DNA of 64,000 nt, taken from Phoenix dactylifera (taxonomy: Eukaryota; Streptophyta; Magnoliopsida; Arecales; Arecaceae). Below are positions 22,872 through 40,868 of this stretch, piece after piece. The stretch spans positions 18,569,674 through 18,633,673 of the forward strand of contig NC_052400.1 in assembly GCF_009389715.1 (NCBI RefSeq), in the 5' to 3' direction. Position numbers and translations under genes: made by a program. Under the pieces are notes generated by a model that was not told the DNA's origin, searched no databases, and was given only the letters and a program-made list of their open reading frames with translations. How positions within the stretch are numbered: the first letter of the stretch is position 1; every line of letters begins with the position of its first letter.

Positions 22872-23582
22872 TGAAGATGATCAACAATAATAGAATGGGC
22901 GATCCCACATCATTAAAAGCAGGAATCACTCGCGTAAGCAGCACGTTCACATACACATGATTTAATACGCTACTCGACAAGCCTGACAAAAACTACAAGA
23001 AGAAAATAAGAATGCTGAAAGAAGAAGCAACCGAGAAAAAGACAGCCCAACGAAACCCAGCTAGCCCGGGGAAATTTCTGGCCACGAGGAGGCCGCCACC
23101 CTTTGGCATGGCCCTGAGTAAGAGCTGTCAAAGGAAAAAAGTTCGTTCTCCTCGTGATCCGATAGTCCGAGCTTAGGTGAACTAATTCGATAAACAATTC
23201 ATTGAGACTGACAACTGAGATTTTGGAGAGTGGCAGGATAAGAAAACATCAAGCAAGGTTTGACAAACCAATCGAACTATCAAAAAGCCAAAGCCTTCAA
23301 AACAAGGGACCATAAGCCAATGGTCCAAGAAGAATCATACCGCAGTCCCTTTGTTCAATTTGCATGACTTAATTGACGTAATCAAACTCTACTAAAGGCC
23401 TTGTACCTACCTGGAATATTTCTCGGTTCCTTTCTGCACAATCTGCATGATTTTTTGATGTAGTCAAAATCTAAAAGCCTAGTTTGCTTTAATCTGACAG
23501 CCAAACCAAGCACCGGGTCAGACAATGGCGAAGACCGCCTCCATCAAAGTACATAACCAAAATTTGATGGGATTAGAAGAGC
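22872..23582. other. Intergenic, no gene recognised
   Basis: Lies between the MULE and the last exon of the malate dehydrogenase pseudogene. An open frame at 22970-23197 (minus) matches nothing I know. Confidence 0.4.
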
Positions 23583-30134
<6,552 letters not shown>

Positions 30135-30519
30135 CTTTCTTTCATTCTAAGGAGGAAAGATGGAAGTAAAAAAGGTTGGAGAAAAAAGAGTGAGGCTGGC
30201 ACTAGAGGCTGGAGCGGAGGCGACAGCGGGAGAGGGAGGGAAGCCTTTAAACAGAAATAGAAAATAATAATAATAAAAAATTTAATATACCGGCCCTCGC
30301 ACCATATGTACATGAGCGTAGATCAAAAAAAAGAAGCTGGCAAGGAACGCTCGCACCTTCGGCGAGCGCAGAATATCGCCGAGGTTTGTTGCGGAGTCTG
30401 CTCGAGCATTAGCGATGGAGTCCAGACTCACCACCCCTTCAAACATACCCTTGATAGCTTGGAACATCTGGGATTCCTTCTCTGCTCAGACAGCTCCTCG
30501 GACGATGTTCTTCACCTAG

Positions 30520-31033
30520 GAACCCCCACCCCCGAGTTTCCTCAAGGTAAACTTTGACGGGTCGGTGTTGGATGGAGGTACGCGAGGCGGGGCAGGCTTC
30601 GTCATACGGGACCCTCACTCAAGGGTAGTGGCAGCGGGCGGTTGCCGGTTGTTCGACATATCAGTTCCAGGGGCAGAGTTGCGAGCTGCCTGGGTAGGTC
30701 TTCGCCATGCGCGGTAGGTGCTGCGGACCAGCTCGATCATCTTGGAGGGCGACTTGGCTACACTTATTGGGTGGATTCGGCGAGGCCCGAGTGGTGAGAG
30801 CACTGACCACCCTCTGATCCGGGACATTAGGATGATGGTGAGGGATGGCGTGGCCTTTGAGGCCAAGCATGTATTCAGAGAGGAAGGCCAACGGGACGGC
30901 GGACTGGGTGGCTGCGTACGTGGCCTACCACTCAGGATACGCCCTGTGGGCAGAAGAGAGGGAGCTGCCATTGGCACTACGTGAGATTGTATATTTTGAT
31001 TTTTTTGGGTGTATTCGGACACGCGTTGTCTGA
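30520..31033 (+). pseudogene. RNase H-like (RVT_3) relic from a non-LTR retroelement
   Basis: The plus strand reads as the RNase H domain found at the C-terminus of many plant LINE polyproteins: FLKVNFDGSVLDGG (first Asp) from 30535, GAGFVIRD, AELRAAWVGLRHAR, then a TAG, then ILEGDLATLIGWIRRG (Asp), and after a frameshift near 30880 ANGTADWVAAYVAYHSG (last Asp). The tail runs LPLALREIVYFDFFG to a stop at 31031-31033. One stop and one frameshift make it non-functional as it stands. A (GAA)n run follows at 31045-31068. It lies 390 bp from the start of the malate dehydrogenase pseudogene, in divergent orientation. A host gene derived from such a domain is possible but the breaks argue against it. 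Confidence 0.8.
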
Positions 31034-31069
31034 AGAACCCGTTAAAGAAGAAGAAGAAGAAGAAGAAGC

Positions 31070-31924
31070 TGGCTAAAGAAGTAGAAAACATCCTTTTGGC
31101 TTCTTCAAAAAAAGCTTTCGGAGTGATGCGCCGCATAGAAAGCTACTCAGCTAGCAACCATGTTAGCCTTTCTGCATGAGTGGTCTTGAAAAAGCTACAC
31201 TCCACCCATCCATTCTATATCAAGAAGCAAGAAGACCAATAAACAAGAGCAGCTAACATTATAAATAAGCAAGATCTTATACGATGGAACCAGCTAGCTA
31301 CATGAGGCACTTTGCACGGAGAATTTGTTTGATCTGCAAAATATGTTGGAGTAAAGGTAGGTGAGAAGGAGCACCTGAGCTATTCTGATTTTCCATTATG
31401 CCACTGTCACAGAATCTCCCTCCATCCAAATCTATGCGGTTTTATAGACATACATCGCAATATGTATACCCTCCCATCTAGCTCTAAGAGCAAAGATCTA
31501 GCTGCTACATGAATGATTTGGTTGGTATGATCATGAAGCAGAAACCCTGCATCAAATTGCCGAATTTCCTACAGACCTGTGAATGCTAAGACGATCGCAT
31601 TGGTATTGGATGGCAACAGAAGGAGAGAGGTGAGAGGCCGAATTGATTTTCATAGAATTTTAAATTTTGATTCCGTTTCCACAAAGAAGCGTGACAAAAA
31701 AATAATAAAAAATAAGCCTTCTAATAATGTTCTTTATACATGCTCGTGCCACGTGATCGGCCAAAATCTCAAAATTATGTGAAACGTTACAAGTAGTGCG
31801 ATTTCATGGAGAAACCTCAAAGAGAAATGCATGCTCGGATCCCAAAGCTAATATGTAGGAAGATTTTAACTTTCTTTTTGTTTTTTTGATTCCATTTGTT
31901 TTTAACACAGGCTTGCTCTTGTTA
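31070..31924. other. Intergenic, no gene recognised
   Basis: No coding region or repeat recognised. Confidence 0.4.
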
Positions 31925-32125
31925 TTATTTTTTTTTGTTGATAAAACCAGAATATATTAATACCAATTTAGAAAAAATCAGTTGTATGAATCAGAAAAAA
32001 AAATGTGGAAAAAGTTTTTAAAAAAATATCCGACATAGCAATCCATAATGTAGTTTCTATATGATTAGCAATATATGTCGCTATACAATCAGCAACATTA
32101 TTAGCTTCTCGAAAAAATATACGTT
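31925..32125 (-). mobile_element. LINE 3' end with last RNase H motif
   Basis: On the minus strand at 32040-32115 the frame reads FREANNVADCIATYIANH, the final RNase H block of plant LINEs, and continues through WIAMS to a 3' untranslated stretch that ends TATTCTGGTTTTATCAAC followed by A9 at 31930. It is a short 5'-truncated insert; nothing upstream of the motif is preserved. Confidence 0.7.
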
Positions 32126-33028
32126 ATACCATGTGTCATATATTAATGGATGAGAAGTATCCGACTTAGATTGTTTGAAGTCAAAACATATTACACACAT
32201 ACCTATTCAATAAGGCAAATCACATGACACGTATCTGTCTATATTATTTCTTTAAATCTTGGGTTCTTCGAAGTCAAACTAATGACACGCATGCCTGTTA
32301 AAATAGAGAGACATATCTATCCTTCATGTTGCCATGACACATACCATAGCAGATAGCTATGATGCCATTTTTGCACTATAAAGTTGTGTACCATTAAAGA
32401 TAGCCACCACATCACCATCTTAGAGGTGGGTAGCCTTATTTGATTCCTAGAATAGCATTATCCTCGAAATATATGGCACATCACCATAATGAAGAAGATG
32501 GAAAAGAGTCATCCATCTCCAAAATAGATAATGCGGTGGCTATCCATCATGGGAGGGTGCAAAAATTGCGCCACAAAGTATCCTTCTTCGTGTGGATGGT
32601 GAACAGATGCCTATTTGATCTGCCGCACTCAATGGCGTACCCATGTAGACTAACCTATTCCAAGGCACCGAGTCACAATCTGATGGGATTTCTTGGAGAA
32701 ATCCCACTGCCAAAGGATTAACCCTGCAATCTCATCTCATGGGAAGGCACGGCTCCATATTACGACAGAGCTTTTCTTAGGAATTGGCGCGGAGCAATCT
32801 GCTTGTATCCTAGAAAACAGAATCCTGAAATTGTACTGATGAAGTTGCGACAATAAAATTAAGAAACATCAGGTTTCCAAATCACAAACATAGACTGATA
32901 GACTCTCTGAACAGCAATCTCATCCAATAAACTTTCGCTTACAAATCGCTACAATTACCTCTTAACCATAGCAAGCAAAGGGGCTAATGACGAAGAGAAG
33001 GGGAAAAAAGAAAAATAACAATCTAGAA
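32126..33028. other. Intergenic, 3' side of TAXIMIN gene
   Basis: No gene recognised. The TAXIMIN 3' untranslated region must begin at 33028; no clear poly(A) signal could be assigned. Confidence 0.4.
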
Positions 33029-33388
33029 CTAACAAGGTATCTTGGAGGTAAACCACTCCATGACGTGAAGAGGTGCTTTGATAAGCTCGATCGACAGCTC
33101 CACCAATATCGTCACACAGAGGCAGCACGGGCATATACACGACAGCAGCAACCTGTAATTATGACCAAACCAACCTCAATTAGATGCAAGCCTCCTCTGC
33201 ATTTAGAAATCATATATCTTCCTATTCTTTGTGATTTTTTTGGGAAGAAAGGAGAACATGAGACTCAGATAGAGGACGTACCCTACGATCCAGACCGCGA
33301 CGCCGATGAGGGAGACAAGGAGGGAGAGGAAGGCGAAGGGGAGTCCCAACAGCCATCCAAGCGGCCGGCACTTGCCGTCGCAGCACAT
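33029..33388 (-). CDS. TAXIMIN: TAXIMIN-type cysteine-rich signalling peptide (76 aa, 2 exons)
   Basis: Small plant peptide of the TAXIMIN family, known from jasmonate-elicited cells and, in Arabidopsis, from control of organ separation and metabolism. Exon 1 is 33282-33388 and exon 2 is 33029-33152; the codon split GG|G at the GTACGT donor and TTACAG acceptor keeps phase, giving 77 codons with stop. The start reads [11 protein letters not shown], then the hydrophobic segment [20 protein letters not shown] (residues 12-31), then the Cys cluster [10 protein letters not shown] (about 40-49), ending in [10 protein letters not shown]. These blocks are the family hallmarks and the length is normal. 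The ORF is intact. The start is flanked by G/C-rich leader sequence and no other ATG fits. Neighbours are both pseudogenes, so this is the only live gene between 19 and 56 kb. I recognise the family, not the exact orthologue. Confidence 0.92.
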
Positions 33389-34435
33389 TTTCTCCTCCTC
33401 TACCGTGTTATCCCTTTCCTTTCCTCAGCTTCAAAACTCTCTCTTCTTGCTGTTGTTTAAGCAAGTTTCTTCTCGATTCCAATAACTCAGGGCAGGTTTT
33501 CCACCCTCTCCTCTGCTACTCAGACGAAAGAAGTTCTCTTCTCAGCCACCCTCTTCTTCTTGTTTCTTTTCTTTCAGACTCGAGCTGCTTCTCTTACCTG
33601 TGCCTTCTTATCTTGCGTCCGGTCCTCTTTTGCGACGGAGAAAACAAACGCGTTTTTTATTGCTCATTTGCCTAAGCACAAGGATACGTCCCAAGAGGCC
33701 GAGGTCAAACGGAGTTGGCGACAAAGTAGGCGCCCGAAGCAGCATGGAAACGGGCGGCTGTTAGAACAGACGCAAGAAGACACCGTGTAAAAAAATTATA
33801 TTAAAACATAAAGAAAGCATGCCCAAATTTTCCATTAGTCAATTACATTACTATGTCTTTAGCCAACTGCTGCAGTGCAAGTTTAACACGTCACGAGTGT
33901 CTTCTCTCAATAAAGAGCGATAATAAATTTGCTATATTGACAAGACGGCACCTTCAATCCTTCATCCCCGTTTGGAGACAAAATAGCTTTTCCTTGGTAG
34001 TTGGTACAGGAAATAGTGTATGAAAAGGTCATTGAAGATTAATAGTTTTTCTGAAATTAATTACAACAAATCCTTACAATTTTCTTATTTTGATAGAAAT
34101 TTGTTCCCACAAATACTCCATAAGATGATGGCTGTGAAGGATGTTTATCCGACAATCCACAACTAATACTGTGCTGATAGTTTACTTTTCCTTTAATTTT
34201 TTTGATAAGTGCTGATAGTTTACTTGATACTAATTCACCAATTACCACCATACCTCAATGCAAAATATGCATTAAATTTAACTGTGCCAAAAAAAAAAAC
34301 AGAATAGTTCTTGTTAAAAGCCTGTGGGAGACCACATGCATCACAATGATCACATGCTGAGAGTTTTGAAAAATATAGCATAATGAAAGTTGAATTTATG
34401 GCACTTTATAAGTTATAAAATGCAAATGCGACTAC
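33389..34435. other. Promoter side of TAXIMIN and intergenic
   Basis: A pyrimidine-rich leader (CT-rich on the plus strand, 33480-33600) precedes the peptide gene. Beyond it nothing is recognised. Confidence 0.4.
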
Positions 34436-37400
34436 TCATTCAAACTCAAGTTCTGTGTCCCCATCGCAATGAATGATAGCCAGCCTATCATCCACCTGTC
34501 ACAGAACCACCATACCCTTTGAGCATAAATAATTATCAACCACGGAATACATACGATGAATATTCTAGTTGCCTAGATCTACCTTTGAAAGATTTTTACT
34601 CTTGGTCTCACATTTCAGCGTACCATCATAACCTGGATCAGAACCAAAATATTGTTTGCATGTAGGACTACATATTAATGTTTAACTGATTACAAATGGC
34701 TTACCAGTCACAGGGAATTCCGGCTTAATCATGAGCTGAATGGTTGAATGGGACCTTCACGTCCATGTTGTACTCCTTCAACAAGTCTCCAAGGTCATCA
34801 TTTGTTATATGAGAATATTGTAGTACGAAGTATGTAAAAAAAGATAAAGCATTTGTAATTGAAGGTGGCATTTACCTTTAAAAGTAGCACAAGGAATTCG
34901 ACCCATCTTTTGACAGACCAGGATGAACCAGTACAGACCAACTGTGACATGTTGAACTTCCTCCTCAGCAATCTTTGCCACAATGTTTGATGTCCTATGA
35001 TGCCCAAAACTCACCAAATTCTGCACCAGCCTAGGTCCAGCATCGAGGCCTCTAGCCTCCTGAAAGAGTTCTAAATATAATCAATCAGCCAATACAAGAC
35101 CAAATTAAACAAAAGTGAATCTCTTGGTAATTCAGTTGAAAATAACATGGATCAAGCAAGGGAAACATAAGATAAGACAAGCTTCATTACTAAAAAAGAA
35201 AGAACAACTATTCAATACTAATTTTTTTTTAATACTCAAAGCCAAGTGAAAGAAATATATACACAGAACCTCAGAAAGCAGGGAACCAACAAAAAAGAAC
35301 TTTTACAGAATGCTGCATTGCTAGGACTTCTCACGCTTCCAGGATGCAATCATCAAAGTAAGATTGTCCTTTTTGCAGACTAAAGAACTACCAAATTAGA
35401 ATTCGAGAAACATTCTATTTAATTTTTACAAGCTTGCTTTGTATTTTAAGATGACATTTGATGCAAAAGAAATGCAACTCTTCTCGGATAAAAAATCACA
35501 GAAGATAACACTAAAGAAACGAGGATGCTATTACTTATTCTTTTCATTATACTGCCCATGCAAATTAAAACGATGTGGAGACCGCTGTGGGATTGCAATA
35601 TTGAGTCTTGCACTTGTGTTAGAAAGGTGACAAGTTGCATGCTCTGTGCTGCCCAAGCCCGAATTTTTGTCCAAGTTACAAGAATTAGTATTCCACAAGG
35701 TCAATGCATAAGAAGGCACAGATCTTCCTACAAACATATTGGACTCATTTTTACCAAGACTATACTGTCTCATTTATTCTAGCTGGACAGGATTCAAGAT
35801 GGAAATATCTGCTTAAGAATTGTGTCACGATCAACAATAATATCATGATTATATAGATTTCAAACCATGATTCAAGTCATATATCCTGAATAGTTACTTT
35901 GTAAAAACAGTTTCTATTAGATGAAGTTTGACCTATTGCTGAAGAATAATGACATGTTGGTCTCTTCAATGTTTTTTACCATAAAAAGATATTTTCTTTA
36001 GAAAAAAAATGATTCATTTCCTTCCATGTTTCCCATATAATGCCTTAGAACAAAATTCTTCATCATGCACATTGCCAAAAATTACTGAGCCATGAAACAA
36101 AAGTATTTAAGATGCACAAGAACCCCAAAATGAGTATAAATCCAAATTCCTTGAGCTGTTTTAAATTTTCACCCAAAGGTGCCCACTCAATCCAAACAAG
36201 GGAAATGAGAAGCCCAGTATGATCATGACTAATTAAATGCTCGTAGACTGTCATAAACTGGTTCGAGTGTGTATGTGTGTGATGGGCTCTTGCCTGTCTG
36301 TTGAATTCATTTCTGCAACCCCATTTGATTTTTCTTACTCGATTATATGAAATATTAAGACTATAACAAGGAAAAAATAAGTACATTGCAGAGAATATTT
36401 GTAAGTACATACATTCCATTAAGATCCAGAGAAATCAATGAGGAGAGCTCCATTTCACATACAAGGATAGTCATGAAAATTATTTATGAACAAGATGGAA
36501 AAATCATTTTGACATTGCAAACTTTAATGCACCAAGTGTCCAAGGACAGCTTAACTATTCCCCACACCAGCATCCGGTGCATCATGGATCAATGGCTAAA
36601 GGAGAGTCTCTAAGTATAGATGAAGTAAGAAGACTAGAACAGGACAATCTTTGCCTCTGTTTTCTAGCCATTCACTCTTTGAAACCAAATGCCAATATGC
36701 ATCTGCGCTAATTATCAACTGTCTTCAAAGTTTAGCAAGAGAGGGGATCATGCTCTAGGTCATTCTTGTTTGTTGGATACTTGAACTTTTTAAGGATTTA
36801 TATGCATAAGGATAGACAAAGTTTGAGTTAGCTAATATCCATTAAAATATAAAAAGAACAACAGCAACAACTCAGATATCTAATTGCATTTGATTTAAAC
36901 AAATTAGTCTCATCCAATAACAAGCTACTGCAAATCCTTTTCCTAATTCATCATCATCAATTCATCATCCAGCTAACAGGTATCTTCAAAGGTTTCAAGA
37001 AATAAGATCACAATACTGACAGCGTATTGAAAGAAAAGCCCTGAGCCCTAAAAATTATAAGCCTAAAATTACCCAAGGAAATGATATCACCCAGTTAACT
37101 TCCCTGCCCGAAACCAAGCTCAGCTCACCTCTGCGAGCGTCAGGCGAAGTGCCGGCTCTCGTCATCGGCCACCTGAGCAAAGTCAGAGAAGAACACGTCC
37201 CCAACGGCCTTCATGTAAGGGGTGAAACGCGCCACCGTGTCCCACGCCAAGTCTGTAAACATTGAGTGGCAGGCTCAAGCTCTTGTGCGCGGGTACCTCC
37301 TTCGGCGAGATCTACTGATATATATCCTCGACTCATTCGATGAACTCCCTCAACAAAAACAGAACACAAGAGGATAGAAAAGATAAGGTACCAAATAGGC

Positions 37401-37455
37401 CTATCGGGTCGGGAAGGACGGTCGATCGGCCGAGCGACTCCGACGGGGAGGCCAT
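34436..37455 (-). pseudogene. DUF455 ferritin-like protein pseudogene
   Basis: Relic of a ferritin-like DUF455 protein (two-iron fold; biochemical role in plants not settled). Pieces on the minus strand: possible first exon 37392-37455 (MASPSESLGRSTVLPDP); 37129-37252 (DTVARFTPYMKAVGDVFFSD, then VADDESRHFA); 34876-35059 (EARGLDAGPRLVQNLVSFG, KIAEEEVQHVTVGLYWF); 34705-34786 (DLLKEYNMDVKVPFNHS); about 34585-34640; 34436-34495 ending in a TGA at 34436-34438. The metal-ligand motifs DESRH, EARG and EEEVQH are all readable. Two nonsense codons break it: TGA at 37140-37142, where I expect Trp after DESRHFA, and TAA at 34725-34727 before AGIPCDW, where I expect Glu. The next exon is out of phase by one base. 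The exon expected between 35059 and 37129 was not found. Confidence 0.8.
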
Positions 37456-38450
37456 GGCGGCGCCGCCAGGAGTAGGTGTGCTGGGAGAGCCTGGACTTGA
37501 CGCGGGGGAGGGGGGGGTGGGGGGTGTCGGGGGTGGAGAGAACGAGGGAGCCGCACTCCGAGAGGGAGGAGACGGAGGCGGAGGCGGTCGGGTCGTCGGC
37601 GAGGACGGCGGCGTCGTTGGGTTGGCAGGGGCCGTCGAGGCCCCAGCCGTTGCGGGGGCGCGGTTACGGGGAAGAAGAATTGGATGCCGCCGTCGTGGTA
37701 CCGACCCGTGAGGGCAAGGCAGGCGGGCCCAGCAGTACCCGTCGCACTCCAAGTCTCTAGGATCATATACGACCTTAACTACCTGCAACGGCACTACTAA
37801 AAATTCACGGTTCACAAATTAATGTGCGTCGCTGATAGCATTGGCAGAACAAATATATTGAAAAACAAATTATGGTGGTTTCTTTCGTCCAGACCCTGTA
37901 CCTTCTCGTCCATGCATATTTGGCCATGTAACATATTGAGAATCATGAAGTAGTACTGGACATTTGTGCAGGATATTATGTAAAAGTAAATTATATGAGA
38001 TGGTCAAGGTGACGGTAATATAATAGCTACTTAACATTTATCCTCCAGCAAGAGATCTACACGGTGGTAGCTAATCATACTGGGTGAGGATCTCACCTTG
38101 GTCCAGTTTAGTTACAAGACAATTTTGTTTTTTGATCGTGTTGGGTATACTAAATCTATATGGATATAACATATCCGCCCTAGAAAAAATTAAAAAAAAG
38201 CAAAAAAAATATATCTATATGTTCGCTGTAATAGGTTCATAGTCGAGATCCCTCTCCAATGCATGTTTTATACGGCAGGGTGCTGTGTGTGCTTCCACAA
38301 CGTTGACCGAATACCAAACACGCAAGGTTGAAAGGTTATGCGAGAAAGTTGGGAGATTGTACAAGAGCCCCCCATTTCTAACATAAGCCTTCCAAGATAA
38401 GCAATGCCAACTATCCCACCATGCACCAGCTCTCTACCATGCAAATCATA
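37456..38450. other. GC-rich patch and AT-rich intergenic DNA
   Basis: 37456-37770 is very GC-rich and may be the former 5' end of the DUF455 gene; the proline-rich and arginine-rich readings through it match nothing and overlap in all frames. The rest shows no feature. Confidence 0.4.
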
Positions 38451-38908
38451 TAAGGCCCGTTTGATTTGCGGGAAACGCTAACAAAAAAAATAATGAAAAA
38501 CCCCTTGTTTAGTTAGAATTTTTTTAAAAAAAAAACGAAAAAGTCGTATTCTCATAGAAATATAATTCCCACGTTTTATATAAAATCTTCCCCATAAAAA
38601 ACATGAAAAAATAACTTTTCCATGAACTGAAAATCACTCTATTTTTATTTTTTTTCAAAAAAACTCTTTAACATTAAAAAAGCATTAAAGACCTAATTTT
38701 TATTAAAGATATAATAGAAATTACACATAACTTTTCCAAAAAAGTAAATGGTCAACCAAACATAAGCACTCTAAAAATCTATTATTTTTTCATTATCAAC
38801 CAAACATGCCAAAAATTACTTTATCAGACATTCTCTTCTTAAAAATCTGCTTTCTAAAAATCATATTCCTAAAAAAAAATGCTTTCCGCAAACCAAACGA
38901 GCCCATAA
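38451..38908. mobile_element. MITE with GGCCCGTTTG-type ends, 452 bp
   Basis: The element covers 38454-38905 between TAA at 38451-38453 and TAA at 38906-38908. The inverted ends agree well: GGCCCGTTTGATTTGCGGGA on the left, and TGGGCTCGTTTGGTTTGCGG on the right in reverse. The interior is A/T-rich with many runs of A and no reading frame. The TAA duplication and the ends suit the Tourist/Harbinger group; a hAT origin is less likely because no 8-bp duplication is seen. Confidence 0.75.
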
Positions 38909-39330
38909 TACAAATTTGGCATCTATAGAACAAGCATTTACAAGGACGTGACAGGTTATTCACTTAAAACTGTAGAATCTAAAAATGGCGCATGGAATTA
39001 TGTCATGGTGGGCAACAAAATTGATTAGAAATGGTTAGATAAAGTCTTGCCAGGATGAACAGCTTACTGCAAGGAACAAACAGAGCGGTGGGCACAACTT
39101 AAATCAAAGCCATCTTTGTTTCAAAGAGCCCCATCGAAACATATACACGTCATTGCCGGCTTGGGCTCCCTACAACCTCAAAGGTGAATAGCTCCAAACC
39201 CCATGTTACCCATGGTCACGATGGCAGATCATAAATTTCAGAAAGACTTACCAATCCCAGATTATAGCTACTACAGATTTAATATATACAAATCTAAGAC
39301 ACTTTCCAAGCCTATGTTCTCCATTTGCAT
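38909..39330. other. Intergenic, no gene recognised
   Basis: No feature recognised between the MITE and the tandem duplication. Confidence 0.4.
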
Positions 39331-40374
39331 CAACAGTGGCAAACAGCTCAAAACTTCGTAGCCTAGCCAAGAAACACAAAGTTGTTCACACTGCATACAA
39401 CAGAAGAATGAAAACAGGACAAACGTTTGTAGTATACCATTGATTTCAGCAGTAAATAACAGCTGCAGGCAAACCCAAGAACAGCACAACCAATAATTCA
39501 CAGTTGATCCAGTATAAAGCAGAACCGGTCTTGTTGATTCCCAGATTCCCCAGATTAGTTCTTATGTTTCTAAGAAACTGGCACCACTAAATCCACTTGG
39601 CTACATTATCTGTGACCGCTGATCGGACTGAAGGAGAGCATCCCCTCTAACCTATAAATCACTTCCTAAAATACATACAAATTTGCATGAGAAAGGAACT
39701 GCAAATTAAGACAAGTACAGATCCCCCCACAATGACTGTGGCTTCCACCAGCTTGCTAACCGCAACTGCAGGAGCCTAGCAACAGTCTGTAAGTCTTAAG
39801 AGACAACAAAGAAAACAGAGAGTTTTCAACAGCGGCAAACAGCTAAAAACCTCGTAGCTTAGCCAAGAAACAAAAAGTTGTTCACACTGCATACAACAGA
39901 AGAATGAAAACAGGACAAACGTTTGTAGTCTACCACTGATTTCAGCAGTAAATAAGAGATTCAAGCAAACCCAAGCACAGCACAAGCAATAATTCACAGT
40001 TGATCCAGTATAAAGCAGAACCAGTCTTGTTTATTCCCAGATTCCCCAGATTAGTTCTTATGTTTCTAAGAAACTGGCACCACTAAATCCACTTGGACCT
40101 AGGTCTTACCTCACCGGCAAAATGTAAAAGACTAAATATACATTGGCTACATTATCTGTGACCACTGATCAGACTGAAGGAGAGCATCCCCTCTAACCTA
40201 TAAATCACTTCCTAAAATACATACAAATTTGCATGAGAAAGGAACTGCAAATTAAGACAAGTACAGATCCCCCCACAATGACTTTTGTGGCTTCCACCAG
40301 CTTGCTAACCGAAACTGCAGGAGCCTAGCAACAGTCTGTGGTCTTAAGAGATAATGAAGAAAACAGAAAGTTTT
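39331..40374. repeat. Tandem duplication, unit about 496 bp, two copies
   Basis: Copy 1 is 39331-39826 and copy 2 is 39827-40374; CAACAG.GGCAAACAGCT starts both. The copies are close to identical over long stretches (for example GCATACAACAGAAGAATGAA, CCCCAGATTAGTTCTTATGT, CTGAAGGAGAGCATCCCCTC). Copy 2 has about 50 extra bases at 40097-40146, bounded by TTGG on both sides, so copy 1 probably lost them by deletion between short repeats. No coding function is apparent. Two open frames of 76 and 73 codons on the minus strand are the same sequence read twice. Confidence 0.92.
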
Positions 40375-40819
40375 CCAAAGGAAAAGCTGGTGCCAAGCTA
40401 ACAAGCAAAGCCAGTGTCTTTAATGGGTCAATTTGAATACAATATCTGCAACAGAAAATGAGATGATATTTTGTCATAGCTGCAAAATATCAAGATAAAA
40501 TAAATTAAAGTGATTCAACATATATTTCACTTAATTTGTCAGATCGAGATGAATAGTAATCTTGCAAGTTGCATCAGTATTCACAATAAAGCTGTCAGAT
40601 TGCAAGGAACTAGAACAGAAATAACCAAGAACAGTGAAAAGGAAGGAAAAAAACACATAAATTCTTTCTTCAAGAATGAAACAGAAGAAAAAAGAAAACA
40701 TGATTTTCTATTTAATTTTAATTTCTCAAGTGAAGAGTATCCAAAAAAAAAATATTTATTAAAAATCAAGAAAATGTAACAGAAAGCTTTCTTTTCTTTT
40801 CTTTTTTTGCGTCTTCTTG
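40375..40819. other. Intergenic, A-rich
   Basis: A-rich sequence with no supported gene. Confidence 0.35.
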
Positions 40820-40831
40820 TTTTTTTTTTTT

Positions 40832-40862
<31 letters not shown>

Positions 40863-40868
40863 GGGGGG
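40820..40868. repeat. T22-G27 homopolymer junction
   Basis: Twenty-two T are followed directly by twenty-seven G. The sequence after it, GGCAAATGCAGAGCCCTACC and CCATTTATTACAGGAAAGGC, resembles, in reverse, a retroposon 3' end (compare 11068-11140), so the T run may be a poly(A) tail in minus orientation. Confidence 0.9.

Noticed and set aside
34436-35059. DUF455 locus as a working gene with short exons
   Set aside because: An in-frame TAA at 34725-34727, a phase break in the next exon and a TGA in an upstream exon rule it out as it stands.
37333-37815. Proline- and arginine-rich frames of 94-160 codons on both strands
   Set aside because: GC-rich DNA leaves all frames open here. Only the short MASPSESLG reading fits as a possible DUF455 first exon.
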